In this document: piece by piece, positions 30,896 to 40,500 of the stretch
Position numbering within the stretch: position 1 is the first letter of the stretch
Layout of the letters: each line of letters begins with the position of its first letter
NCBI RefSeq assembly: GCF_900187965.1
Contig: NZ_FZNL01000002.1
Location: 124,001 to 188,000, forward strand
Length of the DNA: 64,000 nt
Reading direction: 5' to 3'
Source of the DNA: Flavobacterium sp. ov086
Lineage (GTDB): Bacteria; Bacteroidota; Bacteroidia; Flavobacteriales; Flavobacteriaceae
Position numbers and translations under genes: made by a program
Notes under the pieces: model-generated
Seen by the model: the letters and a program-made list of their open reading frames with translations, nothing else
Told to the model about the DNA's origin: nothing
Databases searched by the model: none

Positions 30896-32479
30896 ATGCA
30901 AAATAAAATGAAAATTAGAAACGCTTTTTTTAGTCTTGTTCTGCTTGTTAATTGGTGTATTAATTATGCACAAAACAAGGCACAGAATCCGGTCATTTTT
31001 GCTGATGTTCCTGATATGTCTATTATTCGGATAAATGATATGTATTACATGAGCAGCACGACAATGCACATGAATCCGGGTGTGCCAATTATGAAATCTA
31101 ACGACTTAGTGAATTGGAAAATAATCAATTATGCCTATCAAACATTAGAAGATGATAATGATAAATTGAATTTAGATAATGGTAAAAATGATTACGGAAG
31201 AGGTTCTTGGGCAAGCAGTCTGCGGTATCACAATGGTATTTATTATGTAAGTACTTTTTCTGGAACAACAGGCAAAACCTATATTTTTTCTACAAAAGAT
31301 ATCGAAAAAGGTCCCTGGAAACGAACCGTTTTAAACAGTTCTTATCATGATCATTCTATCTTTTTTGATGATGATGGAAAGGTTTACATGGTTTGGGGAG
31401 CAGGCAAACTACAGATTGTAGAGTTAAAAGAAGATTTGTCAGGTATAAAAGAAGAAACAACAAAAGTATTAATAGAAAATGCCAGCGCTCCTGCGGGAAA
31501 CAATATCATGCTTCAGTCAGAGGGCTCACAACTTTTTAAAGTCAAAGGCAAATATTATCTGTTTAATATCGTCTGGCCAAAAGACGGCATGCGCACCGTA
31601 ATTATACACAGAGCCGATAAAATTTCAGGTCTGTGGGAAGGAAAAGTGGGTTTACAGGATCTGGGCGTGGCGCAGGGCGGACTTATCGATACACCAGACG
31701 GAAAATGGTTTTCCTATCTATTCAGGGATTCTGGAGGTGTAGGACGCATTCCTTATTTAATTCCGGTTGAATGGGAAGAGGGCTGGCCAATATTAGGTAA
31801 AAATGGTAAAGTACCGGAATATCTGGATTTACCGGCAAGCAAAGGTGTAATTCCCGGAATTGTAAACTCAGACGATTTTAATCGGAAAAAAAACGAGAAA
31901 GATTTGCTTTTAGTGTGGCAATGGAATCACAATCCTGATAATTCGCTTTGGTCGGTAAAAGAAAGAAAAGGTTATTTGCGATTAAAAACAGGAAGAATCG
32001 ACAGCAGTTTTCTTCAGGCAAAAAACACTTTAACACAAAGAACCTTTGGCCCTGAAAGTACGGGAATTATTCTGATGGAAGTTTCTAAAATGAAAGAAGG
32101 TGATTTTGCAGGACTTTCGTTATTGCAAAAAGAGTATGGACTTGTAGGCGTAAAAGCCGAAAAGGATTCAAAAAAAATAGTAATGATTGAAGCTATTAAA
32201 GATGCTCCAATAGAAACAGAAAGCATTCCTTTAACACAGGATAAAGTGTATTTCAAGGCAGAATGCAATTTTAAGGATAAGGCGGACAGGGGAAGATTTT
32301 TTTACAGTTTAGATGGTAAAAAATGGAATAAAATAGGGAAGGAAATAAAACTGCCGTATACACTTCCGCATTTTATGGGGTATCGATTTGGCTTGTTCAA
32401 TTATGCAACTAAAAATGTGGGAGGATTTGCTGATTTTGATTACTTCCATATTGAGAATCAAATTTCAAAAAATAATTAG
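30896..32479 (+). CDS. GH43 secreted enzyme with C-terminal DUF1349-like domain
   Basis: A 527-residue exported glycosidase. Start at 30896 (MQNKM) or 30908 (MKIRNAFF) are both possible; the signal peptide ends near NYAQ. The propeller's triad is D40 (ADVPDMSI), D152 (YHDHSIFFD) and E209 (LQSEGSQL). After about residue 330 a concanavalin-like domain follows (LLLVWQWNHNPDNSLWSV, then FFYSLDGKKWNKIG), as in subfamily 12-like secreted xylosidases/arabinofuranosidases. The D40 context (VPD rather than the usual DP-D) is a little unusual but seen in that group. It follows GH127/GH146 by 4 bp and precedes GH3 by 56 bp. Confidence 0.9.
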   Translation: MQNKMKIRNAFFSLVLLVNWCINYAQNKAQNPVIFADVPDMSIIRINDMYYMSSTTMHMNPGVPIMKSNDLVNWKIINYAYQTLEDDNDKLNLDNGKNDYGRGSWASSLRYHNGIYYVSTFSGTTGKTYIFSTKDIEKGPWKRTVLNSSYHDHSIFFDDDGKVYMVWGAGKLQIVELKEDLSGIKEETTKVLIENASAPAGNNIMLQSEGSQLFKVKGKYYLFNIVWPKDGMRTVIIHRADKISGLWEGKVGLQDLGVAQGGLIDTPDGKWFSYLFRDSGGVGRIPYLIPVEWEEGWPILGKNGKVPEYLDLPASKGVIPGIVNSDDFNRKKNEKDLLLVWQWNHNPDNSLWSVKERKGYLRLKTGRIDSSFLQAKNTLTQRTFGPESTGIILMEVSKMKEGDFAGLSLLQKEYGLVGVKAEKDSKKIVMIEAIKDAPIETESIPLTQDKVYFKAECNFKDKADRGRFFYSLDGKKWNKIGKEIKLPYTLPHFMGYRFGLFNYATKNVGGFADFDYFHIENQISKNN

Positions 32480-32535
32480 TTTACGATTTAACCAAAATAA
32501 AATACGCATCATATATTAATTCAAATAGAATAATC

Positions 32536-35130
32536 ATGAAAATTAGTTATCTGTTTATTATAAGTTTACTATCTTTTTTTAGTGTAAACGCTCAACAATA
32601 CCGTTTTAAAGATGCATCTCTTAGTTCAAAAGAACGTGCTGAAGATTTAATTTCACGATTAACGCTTGAAGAAAAAGCAGCATTAATGTGTGACCAAAGT
32701 GACCCGATACCCAGACTTGGCATTAAAAAATTCAATTGGTGGAGTGAAGCTCTGCATGGTTATGCCAACAATGATAATGTGACTGTTTTTCCGGAACCCA
32801 TAGGCATGGCAGCATCATTTGACGATCAGTTGTTATACACTGTTTTTAATGCTGTTTCTGATGAAGCCCGCGCTAAATACAATCAATGGATTAAAAATGG
32901 CAATGAAAACAAGCGTTTTTTGAGTCTTTCGGTCTGGACGCCTAACGTCAATATTTTTAGAGATCCGCGTTGGGGACGTGGACAGGAAACTTATGGAGAA
33001 GATCCTTACCTTACTTCACGAATGGGAATATCGGTTGTTAGAGGACTTCAAGGTCCTGCTGATGCTAAATACCGCAAACTTTTGGCCTGTGCCAAACATT
33101 TTGCTGTTCATTCAGGACCGGAATGGAGCAGACACGAATTGAATTTGAATAATGTAGATCCCCGTGAATTATACGAAACCTACCTGCCGGCCTTTAAAGC
33201 ATTAGTGCAGGATGCTGATGTGCGTCAGGTAATGTGTGCTTATCAGCGATTGGATGATGAACCTTGCTGTAGTAATACACGTTTGTTACAGCGTATTTTG
33301 CGTGATGAGTGGGGTTATAAATATATGGTGGTTTCAGATTGTGGAGCCGTTACAGATTTTTATACAACGCATAAAGTTTCATCAGATGCAACACATGCGG
33401 CATCAAAAGCCGTACTTGCAGGAACTGATGTAGAGTGTGTTTGGGAAAAATATCCTTTTAAAAATTTACCTGAAGCCGTTGAGAAAGACTTAATAAAAGA
33501 AGCTGATATTAATAAAAGCCTGCTTCGCGTTTTAACGGGTCGTTTTGATTTAGGCGAAATGGACGATGACGCCATTGTGCCGTGGGCTCAAATTCCGGCA
33601 TCTGTGCTTAATAGTAAAGAACATCAGCAGTTGGCACTCGAAATGGCGCAAAAATCCATGACACTTTTGCAAAATAAAAATAACATTCTTCCTTTAAATA
33701 AAAACATAAACAAAGTAGCAGTTATTGGTCCAAATGCTGACAACGAACCAATGTTATGGGGAAATTATAATGGAACTCCTGTAAAAACAATCACTATTAA
33801 AAACGGTATAGAATCAAAAATTACCCAAAATAAAATGGTTTATGATAAAGCCTGCGATTTAGTAGAAGACAAAGTAAATCAAAGTTATTTTGACCAGATT
33901 TCATTTGAAGGTAAAAAAGGAATGAAAGCCACGTATTGGAATAATCCGAACAGAGAAGGGAATAGTGTTGTATCACAGCAAATTTTAAATCCGATAAAAA
34001 TGACAACTGCCGGTCAGCATGAATTTGCTTCAGGAGTGAAACTGGAAGGATTTTCGGCAAAATATGAAACAGAATTTCTGGCTAAAGAAAATGATAGTCT
34101 TGTTTTTAAAACTGGAGTTACGGGAGCTTTTGAATTATTAGTTAATGGAAAATCGATAACAAAATATAACAACTGGCGCACTGTTCCGGGAAAAATTGCC
34201 TTTGCAGTTGAAGCAGGTAAAAAATATAAAATCGAAATTCTGTATGCCCAATCCAACAATTGGCAGGCAAATCTTGAATTCGATTTTGGAAAAGAACACG
34301 ATTTAGATTTCGGAGCCTTAATTCAAAAATTAAAAGGTATTGATACTGTAATTTTTGTGGGTGGACTTTCTACACTTCTTGAAGGAGAAGAAATGCCGGT
34401 TTCTTTTCCCGGTTTTAAAGGCGGCGACAGAACTAATATTGAACTTCCTGCTGTTCAGAGAAAATGTTTGCAGGAGCTTAAAGCTGCCGGCAAAAAAGTC
34501 GTTTTTGTAAACTGCTCCGGTTCTGCAATTGCTTTTACACCAGAAACAACAAGCTGTGACGCCATTTTACAAGCGTGGTATCCGGGGGAATCCGGAGGTC
34601 AGGCTGTCGCCGATGTTCTTTTTGGAGATTACAATCCTGGGGGAAAATTGCCGGTTTCATTTTATAAAAACTCAGACATCTTGGGTGATTTTGAAGATTA
34701 TTCGATGAAAGGGCGTACGTATAGATATACAACCAATGTTTTGTTTCCGTTTGGTTTTGGTTTAAGCTATTCTAAATTCCAAATTGGTACAGCAAATCTG
34801 AGTAAGACGAAGATAAAATCGAATGAAAATACACAACTAAATTTTCTAATAAAGAACATCAGCAAACGAGAAGGAACAGAGATCGTGCAGGTATATGTTC
34901 GAAAAGTTAATGATAAAGATGGTCCTTTAAAATCATTGAAAGCTTTTAAACGAATCAATTTAAAAGCGGGCGAAAAGCAGGATGTAACTATTGATTTACC
35001 GTCCGCTTCATTTGAATTTTACGATGCCAGTACAAGAGGAATAAATATAACTTCGGGTGAATATGAAGTGTATTACGGTACCAGTTCAGATGCAAAAGAT
35101 TTAAAAATGACGAAGGTATTTGTGCAATAA
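32536..35130 (+). CDS. GH3 beta-xylosidase/beta-glucosidase with PA14 insertion
   Basis: An 864-residue exported enzyme (signal peptide 1-19, ending VNAQ). The N-terminal TIM barrel carries WWSEALHGYAN, DPRWGRGQETYGEDPYL, CAKHFAVHSGPE and nucleophile D268 in VVSDCGAVTD. The second sandwich domain starts near 390 (KVAVIGPNADN) and is interrupted by a PA14-type module (about 450-595, KGMKATYWNNPNREGN) that usually shapes the active-site pocket. The C-terminus (about 760-864, GTEIVQVYVR) is the fibronectin III-like domain. WWSEALHG and CAKHFAVHSGPE are typical of GH3 beta-xylosidases. It probably releases xylose from cleaned xylo-oligosaccharides in the periplasm. Confidence 0.95.
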   Translation: MKISYLFIISLLSFFSVNAQQYRFKDASLSSKERAEDLISRLTLEEKAALMCDQSDPIPRLGIKKFNWWSEALHGYANNDNVTVFPEPIGMAASFDDQLLYTVFNAVSDEARAKYNQWIKNGNENKRFLSLSVWTPNVNIFRDPRWGRGQETYGEDPYLTSRMGISVVRGLQGPADAKYRKLLACAKHFAVHSGPEWSRHELNLNNVDPRELYETYLPAFKALVQDADVRQVMCAYQRLDDEPCCSNTRLLQRILRDEWGYKYMVVSDCGAVTDFYTTHKVSSDATHAASKAVLAGTDVECVWEKYPFKNLPEAVEKDLIKEADINKSLLRVLTGRFDLGEMDDDAIVPWAQIPASVLNSKEHQQLALEMAQKSMTLLQNKNNILPLNKNINKVAVIGPNADNEPMLWGNYNGTPVKTITIKNGIESKITQNKMVYDKACDLVEDKVNQSYFDQISFEGKKGMKATYWNNPNREGNSVVSQQILNPIKMTTAGQHEFASGVKLEGFSAKYETEFLAKENDSLVFKTGVTGAFELLVNGKSITKYNNWRTVPGKIAFAVEAGKKYKIEILYAQSNNWQANLEFDFGKEHDLDFGALIQKLKGIDTVIFVGGLSTLLEGEEMPVSFPGFKGGDRTNIELPAVQRKCLQELKAAGKKVVFVNCSGSAIAFTPETTSCDAILQAWYPGESGGQAVADVLFGDYNPGGKLPVSFYKNSDILGDFEDYSMKGRTYRYTTNVLFPFGFGLSYSKFQIGTANLSKTKIKSNENTQLNFLIKNISKREGTEIVQVYVRKVNDKDGPLKSLKAFKRINLKAGEKQDVTIDLPSASFEFYDASTRGINITSGEYEVYYGTSSDAKDLKMTKVFVQ

Positions 35131-35425
35131 TTTTTATGACAGTCCGCTAAGGGTACCAAGTATGTTTTTTGGGTACAAATTACACGAATTTTAGCGAATT
35201 TTTATTTTGAAACTATTCCATAGATTTCCATAGATTTTTTAATCTGTACAATCAAATAATTCGTGGTAATTCGAGAAATTAGTGGCAAACCTTTTTATCA
35301 TAGATTTTCATTGATATTATTTAAGAAATCTTTGACTAGTTTTTTGCTTGGTATTAGTCACGGATAGTCATGATAATTATTTCATCTTTTACAAATAAAA
35401 ACAAACCAATTAACCTAAGTCTGTT

Positions 35426-37369
35426 ATGAATTTTAAATATATAATATGTTTATGTCTGTTTAGTTTTTTTAAACTTAATGCACAATCAGTTGTAAAGAGT
35501 CCCGATGGAAAACTTAAAGTTTCTGTTTCGATCTCAGGCGGAATGCCTTTCTACAGCATTTTATACAATGAAAAATCGTTTCTGGAAAATTCTCCGCTTG
35601 GTTTAAAAACCAATGCAGGGGATTTTACAACAGGATTAAATTTAAAACCTGATGTGGCTCAAAATAAAATTGAGGAACAATATGAGCTTCCTAATATCAA
35701 ACAGCGCAATGTGCATTATGAGGCTAACGAAGCCGTGTTTTCTTTTACTAAAGAAAATAAACCTGCTATAGAGGTGATATTTAGGGTAAGCAATAACAAC
35801 GTAGCTTTTAAATATAAAATATATCCGCAAAAGGAAACCCATTCCTGTGTGGTACAGGAAGAAGCATCCGGTTTTGTTTTGCCAGAGGGAACAACGACAT
35901 TTCTTTGTCCGCAAAGCAAGCCAATGACAGGTTTTGCCAGAACTGCCCCAAGCTATGAAACATCCTATACATTAGATGCTCAAATGGGCAAAAACGGTAT
36001 GGGAGAAGGCTACACATTTCCGTGTCTTTTTAAAGTAAATAATAATGGCTGGGTTTTAATTTCAGAAACTGGTGTAGATGGTAACTACTGTGGCAGCAAA
36101 CTAATTGGTCATGAAAAAGGATTATATACTATTGGTTTTCCAATGGCGGGAGAAAATAACGGAAACGGAACAACCGCTCCCGGAGTACCACTTCCCGGCG
36201 AAACACCATGGCGAACTATTACGGTAGGCGAAACGCTGGCTCCAGTTGTAGCAACCACTATTTCGTTTGATTTGGTTAAACCAAAATACAAAGCTTCAAA
36301 AGAATATAAATATACCAAAGGTTCGTGGAGCTGGATTATAAAAATGGACAGCAACACTACTTTTCCGGTGCAAAAACAATACATCGATTTTAGTGCTGCA
36401 ATGGGATATGAAACCATTTTGGTTGATGCCCTTTGGGATACACAAATAGGCAAAGATAAAATTGGAGAACTGGCTGAATATGGCGCTTCAAAAGGCGTTG
36501 GCTTGTATTTGTGGTACAATTCTAATGGCTATTGGAATGATGCGCCTCAGGGACCAAGAGGAATGATGGACAATTCAACAATCCGTCGTCAGGAAATGGC
36601 ATGGATGAAAAGTATTGGCGTAAAAGGCATAAAAGTAGATTTTTTTGGCGGCGACAAACAAGTCACCATGAAGTTGTATGAAGATATCCTTACAGATGCC
36701 AATGATTTTGGATTAATGGTTATTTTTCACGGTTGTACATTACCAAGAGGATGGGAGCGTATGTATCCAAATTTTGCCGCTAGCGAAGCTGTTTTGGCTA
36801 GCGAAAATCTGCATTTTGGACAAGGAAGCTGTGACAATGAAGCCACTAATGCTGCAACACATACTTTTATTCGAAATACGGTAGGAAGTATGGATTTTGG
36901 CGGAAGCGCTTTAAATAAATTTTATAACAGTGATAATATTCCAAATAAAGGTTCGAAACGAATGACTTCTGATGTGTTTGCTTTAGCGACAGCAGTACTT
37001 TTTCAAAGCGGTGTACAGCATTTTGCATTGGCACCCAATAATTTAACCGATGCTCCGGCATGGGCGATCGATTTTATGAAAGAAGTTCCGACTACCTGGG
37101 ATGAGGTTCGTTTTCTTGAAGGTTATCCGGGTAAATACGCAGTAATTGCCCGCCGAAAAGGAACAAAGTGGTATATAGCAGGCGTTAATGCTCAGAAAGA
37201 AACACTAAAAATTAAAACGAAATTGCCAATGATTGCTTCAGGAACAGTATTAAAATGTTACTCTGACGATGAACAATTAAATGGAAAAACAGAAACAATA
37301 AAGCTTAAAAAGACTCAGGAGATTGAAATTAAAATTCCGTGCAACGGAGGAATAGTTTTACTGAATTAA
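35426..37369 (+). CDS. GH97 glycosidase, retaining alpha-galactosidase-like
   Basis: A 647-residue exported protein (signal peptide ending KLNAQ, about 1-20). N-terminal sandwich domain (VVKSPDGKLKVSVSISGGMP), catalytic barrel about 300-550, and small C-terminal domain. The barrel contains GIKVDFFGGDKQ, placing Asp405 where retaining GH97 alpha-galactosidases carry the nucleophile; inverting SusB-type glucosidases have glutamates elsewhere instead. FHGCTLPRGWERMYPN and SEAVLASENL are also of that type. It could remove galactose (D or L) at side-chain ends of complex xylan. It is separated from GH3 by 295 bp and is the last enzyme before regulator 1. Confidence 0.92.
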   Translation: MNFKYIICLCLFSFFKLNAQSVVKSPDGKLKVSVSISGGMPFYSILYNEKSFLENSPLGLKTNAGDFTTGLNLKPDVAQNKIEEQYELPNIKQRNVHYEANEAVFSFTKENKPAIEVIFRVSNNNVAFKYKIYPQKETHSCVVQEEASGFVLPEGTTTFLCPQSKPMTGFARTAPSYETSYTLDAQMGKNGMGEGYTFPCLFKVNNNGWVLISETGVDGNYCGSKLIGHEKGLYTIGFPMAGENNGNGTTAPGVPLPGETPWRTITVGETLAPVVATTISFDLVKPKYKASKEYKYTKGSWSWIIKMDSNTTFPVQKQYIDFSAAMGYETILVDALWDTQIGKDKIGELAEYGASKGVGLYLWYNSNGYWNDAPQGPRGMMDNSTIRRQEMAWMKSIGVKGIKVDFFGGDKQVTMKLYEDILTDANDFGLMVIFHGCTLPRGWERMYPNFAASEAVLASENLHFGQGSCDNEATNAATHTFIRNTVGSMDFGGSALNKFYNSDNIPNKGSKRMTSDVFALATAVLFQSGVQHFALAPNNLTDAPAWAIDFMKEVPTTWDEVRFLEGYPGKYAVIARRKGTKWYIAGVNAQKETLKIKTKLPMIASGTVLKCYSDDEQLNGKTETIKLKKTQEIEIKIPCNGGIVLLN

Positions 37370-37530
37370 TGACAAATTGATTATGGTTACCAGATTTGTG
37401 TGGATCGTCTATAGAAATAAACAAAGAATAAGATCAAATAGGTTTGTTAATATCTTATTCATTGAAAAGCAAATAATAAGTTTCGCTTAAAAGAGCCTAT
37501 ATTTATTTTAATTTACTAACCATTTTTATA

Positions 37531-40500
37531 ATGTTCAAAAAGAAATATTTTAGAATTATTGTCATCTTATTTTTTATAGTAACGGATTTGTTTTCTCAAA
37601 ATACATTTGAAAATTATCAATTTCGATTAGTAGATAAAGAGAATTCAAAAAGCGGCATTTATACCATTGCACAAGATAAATTTGGGTTTATGTGGATTGG
37701 AACAAATGGTGCGGGCCTATATAAATATGATGGTATCAATTATGTAGCTTATGAGCAAAACTCAAAAGTTAGTAATTCTATCAATAGTAATCTTATTTAT
37801 GTTGCTTTCGTCGATACCCACAACCGGCTATGGATTGGCACTGATGAAGGATTATGCCTTTATAATAGGAATTTAAACACTTTCGAAAATATTAATATTA
37901 AAAAAAAGAATAGTAAAGAAAACGTAATTTCTGTCAAGAGTATTATCGAGGACAATAATGGCAACCTCTTTTTAGGGACTTTTAATAATGGTTTGCTAAA
38001 ACTAAATACTAAGACAAGAGAAATAATTCACATTAAGCCGGATATTCCAAATGCTACAAATTATTTTATCAATTCTCTGGCAAAAGACAAAAAAGGAACA
38101 ATTTATTTAGGCACGAGCTTTGGTTTGAAAGTATTTGATCCCGTAAAAAATGAGATCAAAAAAGTAAACATTGGTAAAAACAATGATATGCTTAATATTA
38201 TTTCGATGTTTATAGACAGCACGCAAAATCTCTGGATTGGCAATGGATATAAAGGACTGGTAAAAGTCGATTTAAATTCAAAAGTTAAAGAGGGAGTTTC
38301 CTATCCCATTACCAGAAAAAGAATTATGTCGATACTGGCAACAGACTCCAAAACCATTCTTTGTGCAACCGAAAATGATGGTTTGATCGTTGTAAATGAT
38401 CAGGGGATTGTTCAAAAAAAATACATAAGCAACAAATTTAATATTCGCAGTCTGGCTTCAAATTCTGTATGGACTTTACTTCTCGATAAAGAGAATAGAA
38501 TCTGGCTGGGGTATTACAACAAGGGTTTAGGCGCTTTTGATAAAATAAACAGCAAAGTAAGTCTTATTGAAAGTTTGCCCGGAAATGTACAGTCTTTACA
38601 AACCAATTGTGTTACCGGTATTGCAAAAGACCATCAAGATCAGTTATGGATTTCTATGGAAGGCGGAGGAGTCGATGTTTACAATACGGCAACTAAAAGT
38701 TTTAAACATATTACCAAATCTGATCGAAGTTTTTATTCCGGATTAACCAATGATAATATAACGAATGTATTTATTGATAAAAAGCAAAATATTTGGTTAT
38801 CCAACTGGAATGAAGGGATCTTTGTTTTAAAAAAAGGAAGCAATAAGTTTATTAACTACAACACAAAAAACACTCCTAGTTTGGCATCAGACAATATCAT
38901 GAGTATTGCTGAAGATTCCAGAGGTGTAATCTGGATAGGGACTTTTTCAAAAGGACTGCATTATTACACTCCTTCAGATGGTCAATTTCATCATTGTAAC
39001 TCCAAACCATTTTATGTAAGTGGGATAATAAATTCAGACATCAGAAAAATAATGGTAGATTCTGATGATGCTGTTTGGGTTGGTTCAACAACGGGATTGT
39101 ACAAGGTCAATACAAGCGATTTTGTTTCTTTTTCAGTGACTTCTTTTCGGGATAAAATGTCTGAAAAGCTTAAAAATCATAAAAGTACACATACTATTAA
39201 TACTTTATATGAGGCCAAAAACAAAGAAATTTGGATTGGTACTGATGGAGCCGGATTATTCAGCTATAATAAAAAAGCAAAAACCATTAAATGGTATATA
39301 AATTTCAAGGGGCTGAACGAAAAGTCAATTTCGTCTATTGTAGAATCGAATGACGGGTGTATTTGGTTAAGCGGAAAAAAAGGAATTACAAGACTTGATT
39401 TAAAAAACAATACTACCGTTAATTACTCTATCTATGACGGCTTGTTGGGAAATGATTTTAATAATAATGCTGTTCTGAAAGACGAAAAAGGATTGCTTTA
39501 TTTTGGGAGTTATGAAGGTTTAAATTATTTTAATCCTGCGAGTTTAGTTAAAAGTAACAAACAGCTGCCGGTTTACTTAACAGATCTCAAACTTTTTAAT
39601 AAGTCAGTAGGTCCACTTGAAAAAAACTCGCCATTAATAAAAGTAATATCGCAGACAAAAAAAATAATTCTTAAGCATGATCAGTCCGTATTTACAATTG
39701 ATTTTATTGCTGTAAATTATTCTTTTCCTGCCAGAAATGAATTTGCTTATTATTTAGAAGGATTTGAAGATTCATGGAATTATGTTGGCAATAAACGGTC
39801 GGCGACCTATACTAACTTAGCGCCGGGTAAGTATGTCTTTAAGTTGAAAGCCTCTGAAAAAAACGGAGTCTGGAATCAAAATCCCCTAGAATTAAAAATT
39901 GAAATTTTGCCGCCCTGGTGGAAAACACCTTTTGCTTATCTATTTTATTCTCTATTACTATTAGCGGGAATTTATTTTACCAATCAATACTATCAAAATC
40001 GTTTTAAACAAAAACAAATGATAGAATTTGAGCAGAAAAAAGCAATTCAAATTGAAAAATTAAATAATAAAAAATTACAATTTTTCACGAATATCTCACA
40101 TGAATTTAGAACACCGCTTACTTTAATTTTAAATCCGTTAGGAGATATAATCAAGAACAATAGTTTGGATTTACCGGAAAGGGTATTGAGTAAATTACAG
40201 ACTATTCAAAAAAGTTCGGACAGACTTTCAAGATTAATCAATGAGTTGATGGATTTCAATCAATTGCAATTTAATAAAATGCCTTTAAAAGTACAACTAA
40301 TTGAAGTAGTAGGTTTTACAAAGGATATTGTTAGTTATTTTGAGGAAGAAGCGCTAAGCCGTGGAATTCAATTGCATTATGAATCAAGCAAAAAAGCATT
40401 AAAGGATTGGGTAGACCCTAAAATGTTCGAGAAAATTATTTTTAACGTTATTTCAAATGCCTTTAAGGTTACTCCCGATAATGGAAAAATAACAATAAAA

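Noticed and set aside
35131..35425. Possible gene or regulatory element between GH3 and GH97
   Set aside because: The gap holds only A/T-rich phrases such as ATAGATTTCCATAGATTTTT and TTCGTGGTAATTCGAGAAATT, which look like common flavobacterial intergenic repeats; no ORF or clear promoter is seen.
36109..36519. 136-codon minus-strand ORF inside GH97
   Set aside because: Antisense to conserved GH97 barrel sequence, with no recognisable protein features.
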